Of a stretch of DNA of 64,000 nt, positions 42,277 to 50,986 are shown piece by piece. A program made the translations under genes and the position numbers. Within the stretch, counting starts at the first letter, position 1. Each line of letters opens with the position of its first letter. The stretch is from Anaerolineae bacterium (GTDB lineage: Bacteria > Chloroflexota > Anaerolineae > Aggregatilineales > Aggregatilineaceae). The DNA lies in assembly GCA_027494015.1 (NCBI GenBank), contig JAOSJP010000005.1, forward strand, positions 1-64,000, read 5' to 3'. Below the pieces are notes generated by a model. The model was not told where the DNA came from, did not search any database, and saw only the letters and a program-made list of their open reading frames with translations.

Positions 42277-42915
42277 CTACTGCGGCGGCTCGACCGGCTC
42301 TTCCGATACGACAGCGGGGGGCTGGTCTTCGTCGCCCTCGATGGTGATGCGCGCGGGCGGGGAGAATGGCTCCTCGCCTTCTTTCTTCTTGGCGGACTTG
42401 GCCATCTTGTCGAAGGCCGTGCGCACCTGATCCACCACCTGGTCCCCGACATCTTTCCAGTCAGCGTCCTCTCCCGCGCCGACCAGGTGACCGATCCAGC
42501 CGCGCACGTCGCGCTCGATCTTCGCGCCGATGTCCGACCATCCCGGCTCGGCGGGTTCCGCTTCGGGGGCCGGCTTTGGCTCGGCGCGCACCAGCCTGGC
42601 GATGCCGTGCCGGATGCGGTTCTCGATCTTGCCGCTGATCTCAGCCCAGTCCGCGCCTGGCTCAGCGCCCGCCCAGCCGCCGATGGCCTCGCGGGTGTTG
42701 GCGTCCATCTTGGTGCCGATGGTCTTCCAGTCGGCATCTTCCTGCACGCCGACCCAACCAGCGACCCGGCGGCGCAGCTTCTCGTCCACGCGCTCGTCCA
42801 GGTCTTCGAACTTGCTCTCGTCGGGGTTCTCGGCCCAGTCGTGCACGGTGCTCTTGATGTCCTCGTCCAGGTGTCCGCCCACGTCTTCGGGCTTGGGCGT
42901 GTTGTTTTCGGTCAT
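42277..42915 (-). CDS. Small acidic protein with a 27-residue helical repeat
   Basis: 212 residues, no signal peptide. After an acidic N-terminus, four to five copies of a unit with the pattern ...R..I.GW.GA...ADW..IG.KI are seen: REAIGGWAGAEPGADWAEIS, RDVRGWIGHLVGAGEDADWK, and the related RRRVAGWVGVQEDADWKTIG. The second and fourth copies are exactly 27 residues. Predicted as a short helical-hairpin solenoid. The tail is Pro/Glu-rich. It lies 158 bases downstream of the HerA-like gene on the same strand. Family not recognised. Confidence 0.65.
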   Translation of the reverse strand: MTENNTPKPEDVGGHLDEDIKSTVHDWAENPDESKFEDLDERVDEKLRRRVAGWVGVQEDADWKTIGTKMDANTREAIGGWAGAEPGADWAEISGKIENRIRHGIARLVRAEPKPAPEAEPAEPGWSDIGAKIERDVRGWIGHLVGAGEDADWKDVGDQVVDQVRTAFDKMAKSAKKKEGEEPFSPPARITIEGDEDQPPAVVSEEPVEPPQ

Positions 42916-43073
42916 GTTGCTTCCCTCTCATTCCTACTCAAGGCAGGCACGGTTCTGATTACCTATACGTGCAACCGGGCCGGGGCGTTGCTGGCGGGCA
43001 GCAATCAGCCATCGCCAGCGGTGAACTCCTGCCGCTTCGACGCTGGCTGAGAGCTGGCTGCTAATGGCTGTCT

Positions 43074-44777
43074 TCAGCGCAGCCGGCGCGACTCAGGGTC
43101 GGACGGCGCGACGCTGGGCCTGGGCGCGTCCTGGGTGCTGGCCGGGCTGACGCTGGCGTAGAAGTCGGCGTCGTAGGTGCGCGTCTTGACCACGACCGGC
43201 ATGGGCACGGCGTGGCCCATGATCAGCGCCTGTTGGCACGTGTCCAGCCGGGCGATCACCTCGCGCAGCCCGCCCGCGCCGCTGACGCCGGTCAGCACGG
43301 CGGCGATGTCGCGCTCGTTGTCGAGCAGGGCGGTGACGCGCGTCCCGATCTGGCTCATCACCTCCTCGTCAATGCCGCTGGGCCGTTGGTCTACGATCAG
43401 CAGGGTGACATTGTACTTGCGCAGCTCGCGGGCGATGACGCCGAAGATGGTCTGCCGGGCAATTTGTGGGTCGAGGAACTTGTGCGCTTCCTCGATGGTG
43501 ATCAGCAGTTGCGGCGGCTCCAGGGCAGTGTCACCCAGGGCTTTCTCCACGCGCTCCACGTACATCTGGTGGATGCGGCGCGTCAGATAGTTGGCGACCA
43601 GGATGTAGGCGTCCAGGGCGTTGCCGTAGCGTCCGAATTCCAGGACGACGTTCTTGCGGCTTTCCAGATATTCCAGAATCTTTTTGGCAGAGTCTTCGGC
43701 GGCATGAGGCTTGAGGAAGCCGTAGCGCTCGAAGCGCTGCACGCGCCGCTTGAGGGCCAGCACCGAGACAAAGCTGGCGGCAAGCTGGGCCTTGAGCGTT
43801 TCCAGCGTCTCCGCGTCGGCGCCGATCAGTTGCCCGATCCAGCCCTTGCCCCACACCTTGTGCAGCTCGTAGGCGGCGTCAATCATGGCGTCGGACAGGT
43901 CGAGCGTGGTCTTGAGCATGGCCAGGTCTTCCGGCTCGATCTCGTCGTAGCCGATGGTGACCTCGTGATCGTAGGAAGCCCCGCGCCGCCGCGTCGCCTC
44001 GCCGTCCAGGGTGAAGATGACCACGCGCCCCCCGAATAACTGCTTGAGACCCTTGGCCTGCGGCCCGTCTTCGGTCTTGACCGCCCAGCCATAGTCGTTG
44101 TGCATATCGAAGATCAGCGTCACCGCCGCGTCGTTCTTAATGACCCCGGCCAGCAGGATGCGCGTCAGGAAGCTCTTGCCGGTGCCGCTCTTGCCGAAAA
44201 TGCCTACCGACCGCTCGACCAGGCGGCGCAGGTCGAGGTGCACGCGCGTGTCTTCCAGCTCCAGCGGCGCGCCGATGTGGAAGTGGGTGGCGTCTTCCTG
44301 GCCGAACACGTCGTCTACGTCCTGCGCCGAGGCGATCTCGACCGCTGTGAAATGGCTGGGGATGGTGCGCACTGGCTTCGGCTCGTCGCTGCCCTCGTCA
44401 ATGCTGAGCATGGGCGCGACATGGACGGTGCCGAAGGCCGCCGTGCCGCTGTACACGTCGCGCAGGAAGGCGTCGTCCAGGTCGGGCGGGTCGCTGCGGA
44501 TGGCCGGGTTGGTCGCGTCGAGCAGCACGTCGGTGATCATGCAGAAAAAGCGCTTGGAGCGCCCGCGCACGACCACGTAGCGCCCCACGGCCAGGTCTTC
44601 AATGGCCGCCTGCGGATCGAGCTTGATGTCCAGTCCCCGGCTGAGCGAGCCGCCGACGACCACGCCCAGCCGTTGGCCGGCGGCGGGCACTGCCGGTGCG
44701 GATAGCGCCCCGCGCGGGAACCAATCGTCCAGGCTGTCCGAGTTTGTTTCCGGGAAGAGCGGATCGCGTGTGGTCAT
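43074..44777 (-). CDS. HerA-like ATPase
   Basis: 567 residues. N-terminal HAS-barrel-like domain (QRLGVVVGGSLSRGLDIKLD, VGRYVVVRGRSKRFFCMITD), then a FtsK/HerA ATPase: Walker A GIFGKSGTGKSFLTRILLAG (residues 192-211), FDMHNDYGWAV, a Walker B-like LLITIEEAHKFLDP near 420, and the arginine-finger region RELRKYNVTLLIVDQRPSGI with MSQIGTRVTALLDNERD. HerA pumps DNA in double-strand-break end resection with NurA in archaea and some bacteria; it also drives some defence systems. No NurA or effector gene is adjacent. A separate HAS-barrel gene lies at 46010. Confidence 0.88.
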   Translation of the reverse strand: MTTRDPLFPETNSDSLDDWFPRGALSAPAVPAAGQRLGVVVGGSLSRGLDIKLDPQAAIEDLAVGRYVVVRGRSKRFFCMITDVLLDATNPAIRSDPPDLDDAFLRDVYSGTAAFGTVHVAPMLSIDEGSDEPKPVRTIPSHFTAVEIASAQDVDDVFGQEDATHFHIGAPLELEDTRVHLDLRRLVERSVGIFGKSGTGKSFLTRILLAGVIKNDAAVTLIFDMHNDYGWAVKTEDGPQAKGLKQLFGGRVVIFTLDGEATRRRGASYDHEVTIGYDEIEPEDLAMLKTTLDLSDAMIDAAYELHKVWGKGWIGQLIGADAETLETLKAQLAASFVSVLALKRRVQRFERYGFLKPHAAEDSAKKILEYLESRKNVVLEFGRYGNALDAYILVANYLTRRIHQMYVERVEKALGDTALEPPQLLITIEEAHKFLDPQIARQTIFGVIARELRKYNVTLLIVDQRPSGIDEEVMSQIGTRVTALLDNERDIAAVLTGVSGAGGLREVIARLDTCQQALIMGHAVPMPVVVKTRTYDADFYASVSPASTQDAPRPSVAPSDPESRRLR

Positions 44778-44892
44778 GATGGCTGTATTCCTCGCATTTT
44801 CATCAATTCTTCATGGGTTATCGGCCCGGCATTCCAGAAAAGACGCTACAATGCGGTTGAGATCATCGCGTACCCTCATCAGATGGAGCGTC

Positions 44893-46023
44893 ATGCTGGC
44901 TCATCCTACCGCTGCCCCGCCTCACAGGTCCATCGCGCAGATTTCGCTGGGGCTTGTGACTATCTTCGCCGTTACCATCTTGCTGGTTATCGTGCTGATA
45001 GATGTCTGGCCGATCGGTGCCGATTATTACTTCACCTTCCGCCCGGTTGCCGAAAGTTTTCTGCGCGGCGAGACGCGCCTGTACGATGCCGAGAGCCTGG
45101 GCTTTTTCAAAGCGCCCTGGACACTCCTCTACCTGATCCCGCTGACATGGTTCTCGCTCAATACCGGGCAGGCCATTCTGACCGTCAGCACGCTTCTCAT
45201 GCTGATCCTGGCAACGCACCTGGTGCGCAGTTGTGAGTCTATCCCGCGTGTGGCCCTCGTGTTCGCGCTGCTCAATCTGCATACCTTCGACCTGCTCATT
45301 CGCGGCCAGGTTGACCACCTGATTCTGCTGGGAATCGCCCTGGGTTGGTGGTCCATCTGGCGGCATCGCCCCTGGGGACTGTCGCTGGCCTTCTGGCTGA
45401 TGGCGATCAAGCCGATCAATGTAGTGCTGGTTGCTATCGTCTATCTGATCGCCATTCGTCACTGGTCGCGGGGCGAACAGGTGCGCGCCCTGGCGCTGCC
45501 AGTGGTGTCGCTGCTGGTGTCGTTCATCTTTCTCGGCGCTGACTGGCCTCTGCGCTACATTGACAACTACCGGGTTTTCTCCCCGCCCAAAGCGTACCTG
45601 ACGCTGACCGTCTGGCGCGTTGCGCGCAGCGTTGACCTCCCGTTTTGGCCGCTGATCCTGCTGGCGGCGGCCTGCGTCGCCCTGACGTTGTGGCTGGCCT
45701 GGCGAGTCGGACTGAATCGCTGGACGCTGAGCCTGGCCCTGGCAACCAATCTCGTCTTCGCGCAGTACGCTACCGGCAATCACTACGTTTACCTGATCCC
45801 GGCAGTGTTGTTTGTGACTGCGCGGAGCCGCCGGGCAGGCCTTCTGGCGTATCTGACTACGTTCACACCGCTGCTGCGCCTGGTGTTCGGCGTGAGTATC
45901 GCCCCCATTGATCTCCTGTACCCGATAGCTCTGTTCGTCGCCGCATGGAATTCCGCCCGGCAGGATGGGCTGTTCGCCCAGGCGCGCTCCACTGTGCTTG
46001 ATGCGCCGCTCACGCCGGCCTGA
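44893..46023 (+). CDS. Polytopic glycosyltransferase of the GT87/DUF2029 type
   Basis: 376 residues with nine or ten membrane segments. An early periplasmic loop after segment one holds acidic residues (IGADYYFTFRPVAESFLRGE) as in GT-C enzymes; later loops include FLMAIKPINVV-like FWLMAIKPINVVLVAIVYL and FSPPKAYLTLTVWR. GT87 enzymes such as PimE use polyprenyl-phosphate mannose. This gives a possible user for lipid carriers, but no further link is visible. Start placed at ATG 44893 after GGAGCG; 44851 is an alternative. It overlaps the HAS-barrel gene end by 14 bases. Confidence 0.7.
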   Translation: MLAHPTAAPPHRSIAQISLGLVTIFAVTILLVIVLIDVWPIGADYYFTFRPVAESFLRGETRLYDAESLGFFKAPWTLLYLIPLTWFSLNTGQAILTVSTLLMLILATHLVRSCESIPRVALVFALLNLHTFDLLIRGQVDHLILLGIALGWWSIWRHRPWGLSLAFWLMAIKPINVVLVAIVYLIAIRHWSRGEQVRALALPVVSLLVSFIFLGADWPLRYIDNYRVFSPPKAYLTLTVWRVARSVDLPFWPLILLAAACVALTLWLAWRVGLNRWTLSLALATNLVFAQYATGNHYVYLIPAVLFVTARSRRAGLLAYLTTFTPLLRLVFGVSIAPIDLLYPIALFVAAWNSARQDGLFAQARSTVLDAPLTPA

Positions 46024-46618
46024 TCAACTGCAGCACGTGCTGCAAGCGCGGCAAGTCCTGGCTGAGCAGCCCAGCCAGCAGCCGCCCCGCCTCCACCAGG
46101 AAGGCGCGCCGCTCGGCCTCCGGGCGCGCCGCCGCCGCGAACTTCAGCGCCGCCGCCAGCAGTTGCTCCGCCGGCACATCGCTGGCATTGAGCACCAGCC
46201 GCAGGAAGTCCAGCCGCGCCGTGAAGCGGGCAACCGTCGGCGCGTCGCAGAGCAGCACCGGGTCCAGGCTGAGCGGCGGGCGCGGCGGCAGCGTCTGCTG
46301 GATGCGCCCCCCCTGGATGTAGCCGACGTTGAGCACGCTGATTTCCAGCGGCACCATGCGGTTCTCGCGCTGGTCGCGGATGGTGGCCTGGGTCATGTTG
46401 TTGGCCAGGATCATCTGGCGGACGAGCGGATCGTCGTCAATGCTGATGGCGTGAATCACGCCGATCACGTCCAGATCAGCGGCGGCGTCCTGCCGCGTGC
46501 GCACGAACGCGCCAAACGCCGGGTGCGCGATGTGCTGGCTGCGCGTGCCGCAGACGAAGCCGACCGTGCTGGCGCGCAGCACCTGGCCGATGACGGGTGT
46601 TTGTTCTGCTTCGACCAT
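46010..46618 (-). CDS. HAS-barrel domain protein
   Basis: 202 residues. The N-terminal part (IGQVLRASTVGFVCGTR, then HPAFGAFVRTRQ, DLDVIGVIHAISIDDDPLVR) is the beta-barrel found at the start of HerA and F1-ATPase subunits, here encoded alone. The C-terminal half is helical and Ala-rich (AEQLLAAALKFAAAARPEAE). GGGGAGAG before the ATG. The HerA-like ATPase gene lies on the same strand 1.2 kb downstream, separated by an opposite-strand glycosyltransferase gene. Suggests an accessory subunit of HerA; inference. Confidence 0.72.
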   Translation of the reverse strand: MVEAEQTPVIGQVLRASTVGFVCGTRSQHIAHPAFGAFVRTRQDAAADLDVIGVIHAISIDDDPLVRQMILANNMTQATIRDQRENRMVPLEISVLNVGYIQGGRIQQTLPPRPPLSLDPVLLCDAPTVARFTARLDFLRLVLNASDVPAEQLLAAALKFAAAARPEAERRAFLVEAGRLLAGLLSQDLPRLQHVLQLIRPA

Positions 46619-46639
46619 ACTGGTCTCTCCCCTGATGAA

Positions 46640-46905
46640 ATGCTGTTTGAACCGCAGAGGCGCGGAGAGCGCAGGGACATTCTGCGGTTGCGCTCTCTAG
46701 AGGCTGTTATGCACTGACGGCCCTGTCTTTCCCCAGCGATTTTGGGTAGCTCCTGGTTTACCTCACCCCCGTCTCGGCGCTGGCGCGCCTCGCCTCCCCC
46801 TCTCCATGCATGGAGAGGGGGAAAGGCCGAGCGCAGCGAGGCCAGGGGGTGAGGTAAACAGAGCGCCCCTCTCCCTTGTTGAAGGTACCAAGTTCATAAC
46901 ACGCT
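46640..46905. repeat. Repeat island: CGCAGAG-type tag, family D copy D2, family A copy A8
   Basis: GAACCGCAGAGGCGCGGAGA at 46650 is of the CGCAGAG type. D2 (46698-46762) is the inverse of 33797-33861. A8 spans 46761-46855. A GTTCATAACACGCTCT tag at 46892 recurs at 62679 and, altered, at 36789. No gene is seen in 46619-46928. Confidence 0.8.
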
Positions 46906-46928
46906 CTACAGTAAAGCACACGCACCGG

Positions 46929-48032
46929 CTAGCGCGCCAGCAGCGCCCGGTAGACGGCGACTGTCTGCGCGGCGACCTGCGCCTGGGTGTAGTGCGCCAG
47001 GACGCGCGTCCGCCCGCGCTGTCCCAGGGCATGGCGCAGATCGGACTCCGCTTGCAGGCGGCCTAGCGCGTCGGCCAGGGCCGCGCTGTCGCCTTCGGGG
47101 ACGATCAGCCCGCCTTCGCCGGTCACGTCCGGAATCGCCCCGCTCGACGAGCCGACGACCGGCACGCCGCAGGCCATCGCCTCGACGATGACGCGGCCAA
47201 ACTGCTCCTTCCAGTTGGGGCGCGTCAGGGAGGGCACGGCCAGCGCGTCAATGCGCCGGTAGAAGTCCGGCATCTGCGTCGAGGGCAGCGCGGCGAAGGT
47301 CACGCGCTCGGCAATGCCCAGCCGCCGCGCCTGGTCGGCCAGCGCCGCGCGCTGCGGCCCCTCGCCGATCACGTCGAGCCGCCACGCGCCATTCAGCCGG
47401 GCCAGCGCATCCAGCAGAATCGCGCCGCCCTTCTCCTCAACCAGCCGCCCCACAAAACCGACGACGAACGGCTCACCCCTGCGCTGGCGCTCCGCTGGAA
47501 AAAACACGTCCGGGTCTACGCCAAACTGCGGGATGATCGCCAGCGGCCCGGCGTAGCCCTTCGCCCGCCAGACCTCCGCCGCGCTCTGCGTCCCGGCGAT
47601 AGCGTAGTCCACCGTGCGCAGCACCCAGCGCTCGCCCAGGCGGAAGGGCAGCGGGTAGCGGCGGGCAATATTCTGCCACGAGAAGAACAGGGTCTGCGCC
47701 CCGGCCCGGCGCGCGTGCCACAGCGCGTGCCACGTGGCGAGGTTGTACGGCTCCTCGTCAATGTGCACGATGTCGGGGCGGAAGGCGCGCACTTCGCGCC
47801 CGAATTGCGGGTAATGGTGCAGGTGAAAGCTGCCATTGAAGCGGATCGGCGTGACTCGCAGATCGTAGCCGCTGACGTGCGCCCGCTCCAGACGCAGCAC
47901 GCCGCGCGCGGCGTCGCGCCAGCCTGGTGGCACGAGGACGCGCAGCGTCACGTCCGGCAGCGCCGCCATCTCTTCGAGCTTGCGCTGGTAGGCGCCGACA
48001 ACGCACGCCTTGGACAGCATCAGGACACGCAT
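46929..48032 (-). CDS. Family 4 glycosyltransferase
   Basis: GT-B enzyme of about 367 residues starting MRVLMLSKACVVGAYQRKLE; an upstream in-frame ATG at 48065 adds 11 residues. Motifs: HIDEEPYNLATWHALWHARR, VGFVGRLVEEKGGAILLDAL at the nucleotide-sugar domain start, and the EX7E-type region FGRVIVEAMACGVPVVGSSS. Transfers a sugar from a nucleotide-sugar donor to a polysaccharide or lipid acceptor. No polysaccharide cluster surrounds it. Confidence 0.88.
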   Translation of the reverse strand: MRVLMLSKACVVGAYQRKLEEMAALPDVTLRVLVPPGWRDAARGVLRLERAHVSGYDLRVTPIRFNGSFHLHHYPQFGREVRAFRPDIVHIDEEPYNLATWHALWHARRAGAQTLFFSWQNIARRYPLPFRLGERWVLRTVDYAIAGTQSAAEVWRAKGYAGPLAIIPQFGVDPDVFFPAERQRRGEPFVVGFVGRLVEEKGGAILLDALARLNGAWRLDVIGEGPQRAALADQARRLGIAERVTFAALPSTQMPDFYRRIDALAVPSLTRPNWKEQFGRVIVEAMACGVPVVGSSSGAIPDVTGEGGLIVPEGDSAALADALGRLQAESDLRHALGQRGRTRVLAHYTQAQVAAQTVAVYRALLAR

Positions 48033-48104
48033 GGGCTGCTCGCCGGGAATGAGATCGCGCCCCAATCATGCCCCATGTGCCGCGCCCCGTCAACGGCATG
48101 GGCG

Positions 48105-48275
48105 AGGCTGTGCGCGCAAAAGTTGACAGCGACTCGCTGGACGCGGGGATAGTGACCTCACCCCCAGCCTCGCCCCGCTCGGCTTGCCCCCTCTCCGTTG
48201 ACGGAGAGGGGGCGGCGAGGCGCGCCAGCGCCGAGCGGGGGTGAGGTAAAGCTGGGCGCAGCAGAGCAGCGCCCG
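48105..48275. repeat. Repeat island: family A copy A9 with flank
   Basis: The flank GCAAAAGTTGACAGCGACTC to GACGCGGGGATAGTGA (48117-48155) precedes A9 (48156-48247). A family B-like tag GGGCGCAGCAGAGCAGCGCC follows at 48255. It fills the left half of the lacI upstream region. Confidence 0.85.
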
Positions 48276-48285
48276 GCCTCAGAAT

Positions 48286-48319
48286 AGACTTCCGAAGTTT
48301 TCGAAACCTTCGGAAGTCT
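48286..48319. repeat. Perfect 12-bp inverted repeat
   Basis: AGACTTCCGAAG and CTTCGGAAGTCT are separated by ten bases. A stable hairpin, with no T tract after it on either strand. It may be part of a dispersed repeat; only one copy is seen here. Confidence 0.6.
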
Positions 48320-48410
48320 GGTGCGTCGTATCGCGATACGCTCCTGCGAGACCTCACTGCCGCGCCGCGAGACCGGGAACGAGGCTGTTCGGCGGCGTCA
48401 AATGAGTCAC

Positions 48411-48440
48411 TTGACGTTAGCTGGCATCCTGCATTATGAT
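48411..48440 (+). promoter_or_regulatory. Promoter of the lacI-rbs operon
   Basis: TTGACG (48411-48416) and TATGAT (48435-48440) are separated by 18 bases, a good sigma-70-type promoter. Transcription would start near 48447, inside the palindromic operator. Confidence 0.7.
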
Positions 48441-48445
48441 GAGGG

Positions 48446-48469
48446 CGAAACGATTGCGCAATCGTTTCG
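48446..48469. promoter_or_regulatory. LacI-family operator, perfect 24-bp palindrome
   Basis: Half-site CGAAACGATTGC is followed directly by its reverse complement. The AAACGNTTxxxx form with central CG-type symmetry matches LacI/PurR/CcpA-like operators. It covers the expected transcription start and ends 14 bases before the lacI ATG, so autorepression is expected. Confidence 0.8.
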
Positions 48470-48483
48470 ATAGGTGAGGAGCT

Positions 48484-49488
48484 ATGACGACCATCCGCGA
48501 TGTGGCCGAAGCAGCCCAGGTGTCCACGTCCACCGTGTCCCACGTCATCAACGGGACGCGCTATGTCAGCCCGGACACCCGCCAGCGCGTGCTGCAAGCG
48601 ATGGCCGACCTCAGTTACAGCCCCAACCGCCTGGCCCGCAGCCTGCGCAGCAGCCAGTCCATGACCCTGGGCGTGCTGCTGCCCAACAGCGCCAACCCCT
48701 ATTTCGCCGAAATCCTGCTGGGCATTGAGGCGGCTTGCTTCGACCGGGGGTACAATATCATCCTGGGCAACGCCAACGACGACCGTGCCCGCGAGCTGGC
48801 CTACCTGGAGGTGCTCATCTCCCGCCAGGTGGATGGCATCCTGCTCATCTCGACCGGCGCTTATAACGAGTCCATCGCGCTGCTGGCGGCGCACGGCAAG
48901 CCGGTGGTCATGGTGGATCGCTCGGCGGATATTCCGGCAGTGGACGAGCTATTCACGGCCAACAAAGAGGGCGGACTGCTGGCAACGAGCTACCTGCTCA
49001 GCCTGGGTCATCAGCGCATCGGCTGCATCACCGGGCCATCGTTCCTGACGCCGAGCGCCGACCGGGTGACGGGCTACTACGAGGCGATGCACAGCGCCGG
49101 GCTGCCCATTGACCGGGCGCTCGTCGTGACCGGAGACTTCCAGCACGAGAGCGGCTACCAGGCCTGCCGCCAGCTTCTGGCGCTGGACGCCCGGCCAACG
49201 GCCATCTTCGCCTGTAATGATCTCATGGCGGTCGGCGCGCTGTGCGCCATTCACGAGGCCGGGCTGCGCGTGCCGGACGATATTTCGGTGGTCGGCTACG
49301 ACGACATCCCGCTCGCTTCGTACACTGTGCCGCGTCTGACAACCATTGCTCAGCCCGCCCAGGAGCTTGGCCGCCTGGCCGTCGAGCGCCTGGTGGCGCG
49401 ACTGCAAAAATCTGACAACATGCCGCCCGTGCAAGAGGCGCTGCCGGTCGCGCTGGTCGAGCGCGACTCGTGCCGGCGGCAGGCGTAA
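48484..49488 (+). CDS. LacI-family transcriptional regulator (upstream copy)
   Basis: 334 residues. N-terminal helix-turn-helix TTIRDVAEAAQVSTSTVSHV, hinge region RLARSLRSSQSMTLGVLLP, then a RbsR/PurR-like sugar-binding domain (LPNSANPYFAEILLGIEAAC, VDRSADIPAVDELFTANKEG, FACNDLMAVGALCAIHEAGL, VVGYDDIPLASYTVPRLTTI). Probably binds ribose or a related sugar and controls the whole cassette from the palindrome at 48446. First gene of the operon; rbsD starts 15 bases after its stop. Confidence 0.92.
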   Translation: MTTIRDVAEAAQVSTSTVSHVINGTRYVSPDTRQRVLQAMADLSYSPNRLARSLRSSQSMTLGVLLPNSANPYFAEILLGIEAACFDRGYNIILGNANDDRARELAYLEVLISRQVDGILLISTGAYNESIALLAAHGKPVVMVDRSADIPAVDELFTANKEGGLLATSYLLSLGHQRIGCITGPSFLTPSADRVTGYYEAMHSAGLPIDRALVVTGDFQHESGYQACRQLLALDARPTAIFACNDLMAVGALCAIHEAGLRVPDDISVVGYDDIPLASYTVPRLTTIAQPAQELGRLAVERLVARLQKSDNMPPVQEALPVALVERDSCRRQA

Positions 49489-49503
49489 GCGGAGACGGCG
49501 CTC

Positions 49504-49899
49504 ATGAAGAAGACGGCCCTGTTGAACCAACCGCTTTCGAGTGCCATCGCCGGGCTGGGCCACCTGGATACGCTGGTCATCGCCGACGCCGGGCTGCCTA
49601 TCCCGCCGGCAACCCGGCGCATTGACCTGGCTGTGAGCCAGGGCATTCCGCCCTTCCTGGACGTGCTGCGGGCGGTGCTGGCCGAGATGCAGGTGCAGGG
49701 CGCGGTGATCGCCAGCGAGATGGCCAGCCACAGCCCGGCCATGCACGCGGCGCTGCTGGCCGCGCTGGGCAGCGTGCCAGTGACGGCCATCCCGCACGAG
49801 GAGTTCAAGGTGCGGACGGCGGCGGCGCGGGCAGTGGTGCGCACCGGCGAATTCACGCCTTATGCCAACGTGATTTTGATCGCAGGAGTAACCTTTTGA
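49504..49899 (+). CDS. rbsD: D-ribose pyranase (RbsD/FucU family)
   Basis: 131 residues. MKKTALLNQPLSSAIAGLGH and LDTLVIADAGLPIPPATRRI carry the conserved His20 and Asp of RbsD, and the C-terminus FKVRTAAARAVVRTGEFTPY, then ANVILIAGVTF, is the family signature. Converts pyranose to furanose form after sugar uptake. GGAG nine bases before the ATG. It overlaps the permease gene by four bases (TTGA). Confidence 0.92.
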   Translation: MKKTALLNQPLSSAIAGLGHLDTLVIADAGLPIPPATRRIDLAVSQGIPPFLDVLRAVLAEMQVQGAVIASEMASHSPAMHAALLAALGSVPVTAIPHEEFKVRTAAARAVVRTGEFTPYANVILIAGVTF

Positions 49900-50861
49900 T
49901 CGCGGCCAAGACCTTCCCCAAAGAGATCAACTGGCGCGCGTTCTTCCAGCGCTATGGTCTGTTGCTGTCGCTGATTCTGCTGTGCATGGCCCTCAGCCTG
50001 GCCTCGGATCGCTTTCTGACCCGCAGCAATCTGCTCAACGTCCTGCGCCAGTCCTCGATCAACGGCATCATCTCGATCGGCATGATGCTGGTTATCCTGA
50101 CGCGCGGCATTGACCTGTCGGTGGGGTCGGTGCTGGCGCTCTCGACAGTGATCGGCGTGGATATGCTCAAGAACGAGGGGATGCCGGTGCTGCAGGCGAT
50201 GGGCATCTGCCTGCTGGTGGGGGCCGCCGCCGGCGCGGTGAACGGCCTGCTGGTGAGCTGGCTGAACATCCCCCCGTTCATTGCCACGCTGGGCATGATG
50301 ACCTTCGCGCGCGGCGCGGCCAAGTTCTACACCGACGGCCAGCCGATCAGCGGGCTGGACCAGCTTGGTCATGGCTTCCGTATGCTGGGCACCGCCGAGC
50401 CTTTGGGTATTCCCATGCCGATCATCGTCGCCGGGCTGGTGTTCCTGGCCGGGTATATCCTGCTCAACCATATTCCGTTCGGGCGCTACATCTTCGGCCT
50501 GGGCGATAACGAGGAGGCGGCCTACCTGTCGGGGCTGCCCGTGCGCCTGATCAAGATGTTCGTCTATGTGGCGGCGGGGGCGCTCTCCGCCCTGGCCGGG
50601 ATCATCCTGGTCGGGCGGCTCAACTCCGCTCAGCCGACGGCAGGGGAGATGTACGAGTTCGACGCCATCGCCGCGGTGGTCGTGGGCGGCACCAGTTTTG
50701 ACGGCGGCGAGGGGACGATCATGGGCACGTTGATCGGCGTGCTGATCATCGGCATCATTGACAACGGCCTGAACCTGCTGGACGTTTCCTCGTTCTACCA
50801 GGACATCACCAAAGGAGCGGTCATCGCGCTGGCGCTGCTGCTCCATCGCGCCATTCGCTGA
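49896..50861 (+). CDS. rbsC: Ribose-type ABC transporter permease 1
   Basis: 321 residues from TTG 49896 (AGGAG seven bases upstream, overlapping the rbsD stop). About nine membrane segments; signatures SSINGIISIGMMLVILTRGI, DLSVGSVLALSTVIGVDM, LNIPPFIATLGMMTFARGAA, YIFGLGDNEEAAYLSGLPVR and FDAIAAVVVGGTSFDGGEGT. Forms the membrane channel of a CUT2-family sugar importer. A second, different permease is encoded at 54393. Confidence 0.92.
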   Translation: MIAAKTFPKEINWRAFFQRYGLLLSLILLCMALSLASDRFLTRSNLLNVLRQSSINGIISIGMMLVILTRGIDLSVGSVLALSTVIGVDMLKNEGMPVLQAMGICLLVGAAAGAVNGLLVSWLNIPPFIATLGMMTFARGAAKFYTDGQPISGLDQLGHGFRMLGTAEPLGIPMPIIVAGLVFLAGYILLNHIPFGRYIFGLGDNEEAAYLSGLPVRLIKMFVYVAAGALSALAGIILVGRLNSAQPTAGEMYEFDAIAAVVVGGTSFDGGEGTIMGTLIGVLIIGIIDNGLNLLDVSSFYQDITKGAVIALALLLHRAIR

Positions 50862-50986
50862 CGTCAATGGGCGTCGCAGTGCCACGTGGCAGAAGGAGGT
50901 GCGCAATCTGCTATTCGCGCGTTCGTTGAGTTCACTCACGTATTCACTCGCCTGGCTGTATGGTGATTGGTTGGAGGGATAAAAAC

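Noticed and set aside
48286..48319. Rho-independent terminator
   Set aside because: The stem is perfect but no T tract follows on either strand and it stands hundreds of bases from the nearest gene end on the plus strand.
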